Assembly (NCBI GenBank): GCA_963205035.1
Contig: CAUJII010000065.1
Coordinates: forward strand, 1 to 43,947
Origin: Spirochaetota bacterium
GTDB lineage: Bacteria > Spirochaetota > Leptospiria > Turneriellales > Turneriellaceae
Length of the DNA stretch: 43,947 nt
Reading direction: 5' to 3'
This document shows, one piece after another, positions 38,417-43,947 of this stretch (position 1 is the first letter of the stretch; the number at the start of each line of letters is the position of its first letter). The notes beneath the pieces are model-generated. The model saw only the letters and a program-made list of their open reading frames with translations, was not told where the DNA came from and searched no databases. The position numbers were made by a program, and so were the translations under genes.

Positions 38417-38503
38417 CGGAGGAGGTAGGATTCGAACCCACGAGACCCGCGAAGGCCTAACGGTTTTCAAGACCGCCGCAATCGACCACTCTGCCACTCC
38501 TCC
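38417..38503 (-). tRNA. tRNA-Ser (TGA)
   Basis: GGAGGAGTGGCAGAGTGGTCGATTGCGGCGGTCTTGAAAACCGTTAGGCCTTCGCGGGTCTCGTGGGTTCGAATCCTACCTCCTCC. Confidence 0.95.
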
Positions 38504-38533
38504 ATTTTCAAATTGCGCTTTTGAAAAGAGCAA

Positions 38534-38556
38534 TAAAAAAAGACACCTTCGTGTCT
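38534..38556 (-). terminator. intrinsic-terminator-like hairpin upstream of the tRNA cluster
   Basis: Minus strand AGACAC-gaag-GTGTCT followed by TTTTTT. Confidence 0.65.
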
Positions 38557-38644
38557 ATCTTAGCGAGAATTAAAGCGGAAACAAGGCGTCAATCGTATTA
38601 AGGATTTTACACCCTACCCCGTGGAAGAAACCTGAGCGACTCGA

Positions 38645-39610
38645 ATGCCTCCGCACATGCACGTCGACCCTTTGCTCATGGTAAAAGGGTTAAACCTTGA
38701 ATTTATCGCCCCTGAAAGAACCGTCTATGCGCTACGCAATGTTTCCTTCAGTTTGCAGCGGGGAGAAATCCTCGCAATTGTCGGCGAATCAGGGAGCGGG
38801 AAATCGGTCACGGGCCTAAGCCTTCTCAAACTCCACGGCAAAGAAGCTAAAATCCGTGGTGAGGTCTTCTTAGAGAGTGATGAAATTCTCACAAAAACTG
38901 AAAACGAAATGAGGTCGATACGCGGCAAGAAAATCGCCATGATTTTTCAGGAGCCGATGACTGCATTGAATCCCGTCTTCACCGTCGGTTTCCAGTTGGC
39001 CGAGGTGCTCTCACTCCACGCAAACCTTTCGGGCGACGCATTGCAAAGACGCGCCGTCGAGCTTCTGACACAAGTCGGCATACCCGAAGCAGAGTTGCGC
39101 CTCAAGAGCTATCCTTTTCAGCTCTCCGGCGGGATGCGGCAACGCATCCTCATTGCGATGGCGCTCGCTGCCAAGCCAGAAATCCTCATTGCAGACGAGC
39201 CGACGACTGCGCTCGATGTAACGATCCAAGCGCAGATTCTGCGCCTCTTGCGTTCGATTAACGAAAACGAACACACAGCAATTATCTTTATTACGCACGA
39301 TTTGGGCGTAGTCGCAAAACTCGCGCACCGCGTCGCCGTCATGTACGCCGGCGAAATTGTCGAGACGGGCAGCGTTGAAGAAATCTTCAACGGCGCAAAG
39401 CATCCTTACACAAAAGCGCTCTTGGCATCTGTAACAAATATCGAGCGAGGCCGAAAACTCCACGCGATTCACGGAACTCCCCCGTCCTTGGCGACAATTC
39501 CACAGGGTTGCGCGTTTGAACCCCGGTGCTCTGTTCGAGAAGACGCGTGTTTGAAAGAAATCCCACTAAAACAAATCGCGAACCACACTTGGCGCTGCAT
39601 CCACGACTAA
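38645..39610 (+). CDS. peptide/nickel-type ABC transporter ATP-binding protein (OppD/DppD-like)
   Basis: 321 aa; Walker A GESGSGKS, signature LSGGMRQRILIAMAL, Walker B ILIADEPTTALD, C-terminal Cys-containing Opp extension. Confidence 0.93.
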   Translation: MPPHMHVDPLLMVKGLNLEFIAPERTVYALRNVSFSLQRGEILAIVGESGSGKSVTGLSLLKLHGKEAKIRGEVFLESDEILTKTENEMRSIRGKKIAMIFQEPMTALNPVFTVGFQLAEVLSLHANLSGDALQRRAVELLTQVGIPEAELRLKSYPFQLSGGMRQRILIAMALAAKPEILIADEPTTALDVTIQAQILRLLRSINENEHTAIIFITHDLGVVAKLAHRVAVMYAGEIVETGSVEEIFNGAKHPYTKALLASVTNIERGRKLHAIHGTPPSLATIPQGCAFEPRCSVREDACLKEIPLKQIANHTWRCIHD

Positions 39611-39615
39611 CGAAC

Positions 39616-40068
39616 ATGAGTAAAGAGAAGGTAATTATTTTTTGCGACGGCGCATCGCGTGGCAACCCAGGCAACGCATCTTTGGGAGTTATTGCGTTTA
39701 ACGAAGGCAGCGACACCTCGCTTAAGACATTCAGACAAGGCGCAGACACAAGTCTTTTTAAGCTTGCAGAAAAAATTGGACTTGCTACAAACAACGAAGC
39801 GGAGTACGCGGCAATTATCCGCGCTCTCGAAATGTGCAACGAGCGAGATTATGTCAATCCCACAATTTTTTCAGATAGCGAGCTCATCATAAAACAAATG
39901 CGTCGTGAGTACAAAGTGAAGAACGAAAACTTGAAAGAACTCTTCTCGAAAGCGCAAGACCTTGCAGCGGCAGTCGCGCCCACTTGGGTGCATGTGCGCC
40001 GCGAGAAAAACCAAATCGCCGACTATCTCGCGAACTCAGCACTCGACGGCAATGAAGTGAGAGCATAG
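39616..40068 (+). CDS. ribonuclease HI family protein
   Basis: MSKEKVIIFCDGASRGNPGNASLGVI; TNNEAEYAAIIRALE; SDSELIIKQM: RNase H acidic motifs. Confidence 0.9.
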   Translation: MSKEKVIIFCDGASRGNPGNASLGVIAFNEGSDTSLKTFRQGADTSLFKLAEKIGLATNNEAEYAAIIRALEMCNERDYVNPTIFSDSELIIKQMRREYKVKNENLKELFSKAQDLAAAVAPTWVHVRREKNQIADYLANSALDGNEVRA

Positions 40069-40071
40069 TTC

Positions 40072-42246
40072 ATGGCAGACGAAGAGTTAATCGACGCGCC
40101 ACCGGGACGCATCCCGCCTTGGTGCGATTTAGAAGAACTTTCAACCACGCAAGGCGACGCGGTTGAAGTTGCGCTCGAGGAACACTCACTCAAAGACAAG
40201 ACGCTTGCAAAAATTTGCGAGCAGGCATTTGAAAAAATTGGCCGAGAGCTCCCAGGCTATGAAATGCGCGAAGAGCAAGTGCAGATGGCGCAGCAAATTT
40301 TACGCTCGTTTTATAGAGAGCGGAGTGTAGTCATCGAAGCGGCGACCGGCGTGGGGAAATCTTTTGCGTATATGGTCGCCTCGCTTGCGTTCAATTATTT
40401 GACAGGCGAGCGCGTTTTGATTGCCACAGAAACGAAGGCATTGCAATGGCAACTCTATCAGAAAGATTTACCGTTTCTCAAACGCGCATTAGACCAAACG
40501 CTCCGTTACGAGCTCTGCTTGGGCTCTTCAAATTATTACTGCCGTCTTCGATTTGAAGACATGCTGAGGGACGGCACGTTTCGAGACTCAATCGACGATA
40601 CGGCCTTGCAACAGTTGCGCGACTGGGCGAACGAAGTGATTCTCGACCCGTCGCGTTCGGGTAGTCGTTTTGAAGACGCGCCCCGCCTTCCCGAAGCGAT
40701 TTGGTCTCTTATCACACGCGACAGCGACGGCTGCACAGCGCAGCGTTGCCCGCACTATGCAACGTGTAACTATTACCGTGAGAGAAAAAAATGGGGAGAT
40801 GCGCAAATTTTGGTGGCGAACCACCACCTCTTGTTGTATCATCTCTTGAACGACAAGCGCACTTTGCCCGAATATGGCGCTGTGGTCATCGACGAAGCGC
40901 ACGGCCTCATCAAAACGGGCTATTCTATTTTCACCGCGAGCTTCGGTCGGCATGAGTTTCAAGACTTCAAGAAACATGCGGACAAGACTCTCTTGCAGCA
41001 TACGGGAATCCAAGGCGAAGAGATGCAAGAAGCCATAGAACTCTTATCGCTCGCCCAAGAGCGTTGGGAGAATTTCTTCTCGCGCTGGGAAGTCGAATGC
41101 GATCTGACTTTCAAAGAGAACGGTACCACCCTCATCCGCTCGAAGCTTGCGGACTCGCCGGAGATCGCAGAACCTTTGCGCGAGCTTTCAGAAAAATTTG
41201 AAAAACTCAAGGGAGACGATCTCGACGCTGCGCTGCAAGCGAATGTCAATGCACAGGCAAAGCAATTACAGAAGATGGCGTCTTTCGCGAAAGACTACGA
41301 CAAACCGACGGACGAAAACACGGTCTACTGGGCGGAGAAACGCAATGAAAAATTTTTTCTGCACGCATGCCGGTTGAATTTAGGCGAAACCTTGGCCGAC
41401 CTCATGCCTGAGCTTAGGCTTTATACCTCGGCGACGATCGGTTACTGGCCTTTCGGAAATTTCCCCAAACTCAAATCGGAACTCGTACAGAAAGGTTTTT
41501 TTAACCGCTTCTTGACAGAAGCTCTGCCGAAAGCCGAAGAAGGCAGCATCGACTGTAATATTTTCTTTTCGCCCTTTAACTACCGCGAACACGCCGCGCT
41601 CTATGCGCCCGAACACTTGCTCATTCCCGAGCACGGCGCGCCTCCCGAGGTCTTATCTGATTATTTCGATCTCTTGAGCGAAGAAATCCGCGCATTGGTC
41701 GAGACATCCCACGGTGGAGCACTCGTTCTTTTCACCTCGAATTATTATCTAAATCAAGTGAAGGCGCGACTGCGGGAGACGACCGACATTCCCATCTTTT
41801 CACAACTCGAAGACGGAGCGCAAGACGCGCTCGCAAAATTCCGTAACGACAAAGAATCTGTGCTTTTGGGATCGCAGTCGTTCTGGCAAGGTATCGACAT
41901 TGCGGGCGACGGGTTGCGACTCCTCATTATCACCAAGCTGCTTTTTACCCCGCCCGACGACCCCATCTTCAAGGCGCGCAGCGACCGACTTGAAGCGCAA
42001 GGGAAAAAACCTTTCTTTGATCTCTCGCTGCCGCATGCGTCGACGATGCTGCGCCAAGCATTCGGTCGCCTGATACGCACGGAAAAAGATAAGGGTGTAG
42101 TCGCCCTCCTCGATAGCCGTATCTGGCAGAAGAGTTATGGAAAAACGCTGCTTGCGAATTTGCCGCGTGTGAATGTCTTGCGCAGTTTCGCAGAGCTAAC
42201 GCGCGCCAACGAAAAATCACACCTCTTCGACTATTCAAAAGAATAG
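40072..42246 (+). CDS. DinG/XPD-family ATP-dependent helicase
   Basis: 724 aa; Walker A AATGVGKSFAYMV, DEAH (VVIDEAHGL), Cys set CLG..YYC...GCTAQRCPHYATC suggestive of a 4Fe-4S cluster, QAFGRLIRTEKDKG. Confidence 0.93.
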   Translation: MADEELIDAPPGRIPPWCDLEELSTTQGDAVEVALEEHSLKDKTLAKICEQAFEKIGRELPGYEMREEQVQMAQQILRSFYRERSVVIEAATGVGKSFAYMVASLAFNYLTGERVLIATETKALQWQLYQKDLPFLKRALDQTLRYELCLGSSNYYCRLRFEDMLRDGTFRDSIDDTALQQLRDWANEVILDPSRSGSRFEDAPRLPEAIWSLITRDSDGCTAQRCPHYATCNYYRERKKWGDAQILVANHHLLLYHLLNDKRTLPEYGAVVIDEAHGLIKTGYSIFTASFGRHEFQDFKKHADKTLLQHTGIQGEEMQEAIELLSLAQERWENFFSRWEVECDLTFKENGTTLIRSKLADSPEIAEPLRELSEKFEKLKGDDLDAALQANVNAQAKQLQKMASFAKDYDKPTDENTVYWAEKRNEKFFLHACRLNLGETLADLMPELRLYTSATIGYWPFGNFPKLKSELVQKGFFNRFLTEALPKAEEGSIDCNIFFSPFNYREHAALYAPEHLLIPEHGAPPEVLSDYFDLLSEEIRALVETSHGGALVLFTSNYYLNQVKARLRETTDIPIFSQLEDGAQDALAKFRNDKESVLLGSQSFWQGIDIAGDGLRLLIITKLLFTPPDDPIFKARSDRLEAQGKKPFFDLSLPHASTMLRQAFGRLIRTEKDKGVVALLDSRIWQKSYGKTLLANLPRVNVLRSFAELTRANEKSHLFDYSKE

Positions 42247-42285
42247 ACTACGGTGCATGCGTTGACCCGCGTTAGAGTTTAGGCG

Positions 42286-42513
42286 TTAAGCGGATTTAGA
42301 AATTTTGATCTGAAAATCGCCCGGTGTGCGGACTTGATAATCCCACGTAAACGTGCCGGGAAAGTGCGCGTCGAATTGGTGGTGCAGTGGAACCGGGTCG
42401 TGGTCGTTTTTCAAAATGAAAAACTCGCCGACCTTGAGTGAGGTGAACCTTTCAAAAATAGTCGCATGCCTTTGGAAATGGGGAATTTGTGTCACGTCGA
42501 GAACTTCGCTCAT
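42286..42513 (-). CDS. DUF2249-like protein
   Basis: 75 aa; FFILKNDHDPVPLHHQFDAHFPGTFTWDYQ. Confidence 0.8.
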   Translation of the reverse strand: MSEVLDVTQIPHFQRHATIFERFTSLKVGEFFILKNDHDPVPLHHQFDAHFPGTFTWDYQVRTPGDFQIKISKSA

Positions 42514-42675
42514 TGAATTTGCTCCTTGTAATAGGGAATTTTATACCTATTTATCTTGATCTTGGGCGATGAAACTGTACGCTTTGCGCCTGTTCTTCGC
42601 CCATTTCATTTTAACGATTTCTCAGGTCGCTGGCAATAATTTTTGGGTTGTGGGATGAATACCACGTTGTAAGTC

Positions 42676-43947
42676 TTAACGAAGAGCGTGGACGGGCAGA
42701 TAGTACGTGCTTTCATAGCGCGGCAGCTCGACCGGCGCTTGCATGAAACGCAACTCATTGGCCAAACCTTCGCGCGCCTCGTCTTCACCGTGGTTGATGA
42801 AAATACGGCGGACCTCTTCTTTCTTGAACTGCCGCATCCAGGACAGAAGGCCCCGCTGGTCGGCGTGTGCTGAAAAAGCCTGCACCTGCGAAACCATGGC
42901 GCGCACCGGTGTATCCATCCCAAAAATGGTGACACGGTTTGTGCCTTTGAGTATCTCGTGCGCGAGAGTGCCCACTCCCGCATAGCCTGTAAAAAGAATT
43001 GCATTGCGCTGATCTCCCAAGCGGCGCTCTAAGTGGTGCAGAACCCGACCGCCATTGCACATGCCCGACGCGCTCACAATGATGCCGGGGCCCGGCGAGT
43101 CGGCAAGAGCCTTGCTTTCCTCGGCGCTTTGAATGAACTTCACATGCCTCGAACGAAGAAATTGAAAAAAGCCCGAACGCACAACCTCAGACGAAAGCTC
43201 GTTGCGGAACTTGCGGTAAATCTCGGTCGCCTTGACGGCCATCGGCGAATCGAGCGCAATCGGAAGCTCCGGAATTTTTTTCTTCTTAATAAGTGTGTGC
43301 AAAACAAAAAGAGCCGTCTGCGCACGACCGACCGCAAACGCGGGGATGACAAGCATGCCGCGACGCGCCAAGACATAACGCACAGCGTCGATAAATTTTT
43401 TCTCGTAGTCCTCCTCTTCGCGCACACGGTTGCCATACGTCGACTCGGTTACAATGTATTCGGCCGGCTTCATTTTCTTAAGTGGCTTATGAAAAAAGGC
43501 ACTCTCGGGGCCGATGTCGCCGCTGAACGCGATGCTCAAGTCTTTGACGGCAAGCCGCAGATGAGCCGCTCCCAAAATATGTCCCGCCCATGTAAAAGAC
43601 GCGCTAAAAGGCCCCACGCGGAAAGTGCGGTTGTAGGGAACACTCTTCACCAAAGCTGTGGCACGGTTGCCGTCTTCGCGCGTAAAAAGCGGTTCTGTAA
43701 GTCCCAGCTTCTTGAGTTCTTTCTTAGAACGCCTGTAAAAATCTTCTTCTTGAATATGACCCGCGTCGGGCAAGATAACTCCCAAAAGCGCGGCAGTCGG
43801 TTTCGTGCAAAAAATCGTGCCGCGAAAACCTTCTTTATAGAGCCGTGGGATGAGTCCCGAATGGTCGATGTGTGCGTGAGTAAGGAGGATTGCGTCAATC
43901 GTCTCGGGATTGGTTTCGAGGGGGAGAAAATTGCGCTCCTCGACATA
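42676..43947 (-). CDS. MBL-fold/beta-CASP RNA-processing exonuclease-like protein (5' end beyond the window)
   Basis: Frame stays open past the listed ORF (42676-43785) to the right edge: YVEERNFLPLETNPETIDAILLTHAHIDHSGLIPRLYKEGF...; HAHIDHSG and VSASGMCNGGRVLHHL motifs. Confidence 0.92.
   Translation of the reverse strand, partial: YVEERNFLPLETNPETIDAILLTHAHIDHSGLIPRLYKEGFRGTIFCTKPTAALLGVILPDAGHIQEEDFYRRSKKELKKLGLTEPLFTREDGNRATALVKSVPYNRTFRVGPFSASFTWAGHILGAAHLRLAVKDLSIAFSGDIGPESAFFHKPLKKMKPAEYIVTESTYGNRVREEEDYEKKFIDAVRYVLARRGMLVIPAFAVGRAQTALFVLHTLIKKKKIPELPIALDSPMAVKATEIYRKFRNELSSEVVRSGFFQFLRSRHVKFIQSAEESKALADSPGPGIIVSASGMCNGGRVLHHLERRLGDQRNAILFTGYAGVGTLAHEILKGTNRVTIFGMDTPVRAMVSQVQAFSAHADQRGLLSWMRQFKKEEVRRIFINHGEDEAREGLANELRFMQAPVELPRYESTYYLPVHALR

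Noticed and set aside
43647-43946. 99-aa ORF MSRSAIFSPSKPIPRRLTQSS...
   Set aside because: Wrong frame; the correct MBL frame is open through the same interval.

Overview
The window is 43.9 kb of compact bacterial chromosome. It probably comes from a spirochaete; I infer this from an Asn at the RpoB '531' position and from Leptospira-like surface lipoproteins. The core is a minus-strand transcription/translation cluster: tRNA-Ser(TGA), tRNA-Ser(GCT), tRNA-Thr(GGT), tRNA-Trp(CCA), secE, nusG, rplK, rplA, rplJ, rplL, rpoB, rpoC, rpsL, rpsG, fusA. Around it lie housekeeping genes: aminotransferase, xseB, kdsD-like, argH, nitrilase, ilvB, panC, pgeF, lepA, an ABC ATPase, RNase HI, a DinG-like helicase and an MBL/beta-CASP protein truncated at the right edge. 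There are also tmRNA and tRNA-Phe genes, two MazF/PemK-type toxin-antitoxin pairs, and a two-gene surface-protein cassette. I found no CRISPR, prophage or defence island. The most unusual content is non-coding. (i) A ~204-bp fold-back/MITE-like element upstream of ilvB has 23-bp inverted ends and an apparent 7-bp target duplication, with end-like fragments elsewhere in the window. (ii) A 55-bp-unit hairpin array abuts the tmRNA 3' end, and stem pairing is kept while sequence changes. (iii) A second, 56-bp-unit hairpin array abuts the 3' end of tRNA-Ser(GCT). (iv) The spacers between the clustered tRNA genes are built of degenerate heptamers in inverted orientation. (v) Paired GTAGAGACGCC palindromes bracket the surface-protein cassette. 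All calls come from reading the sequence and supplied ORFs; no database search or folding program was run.
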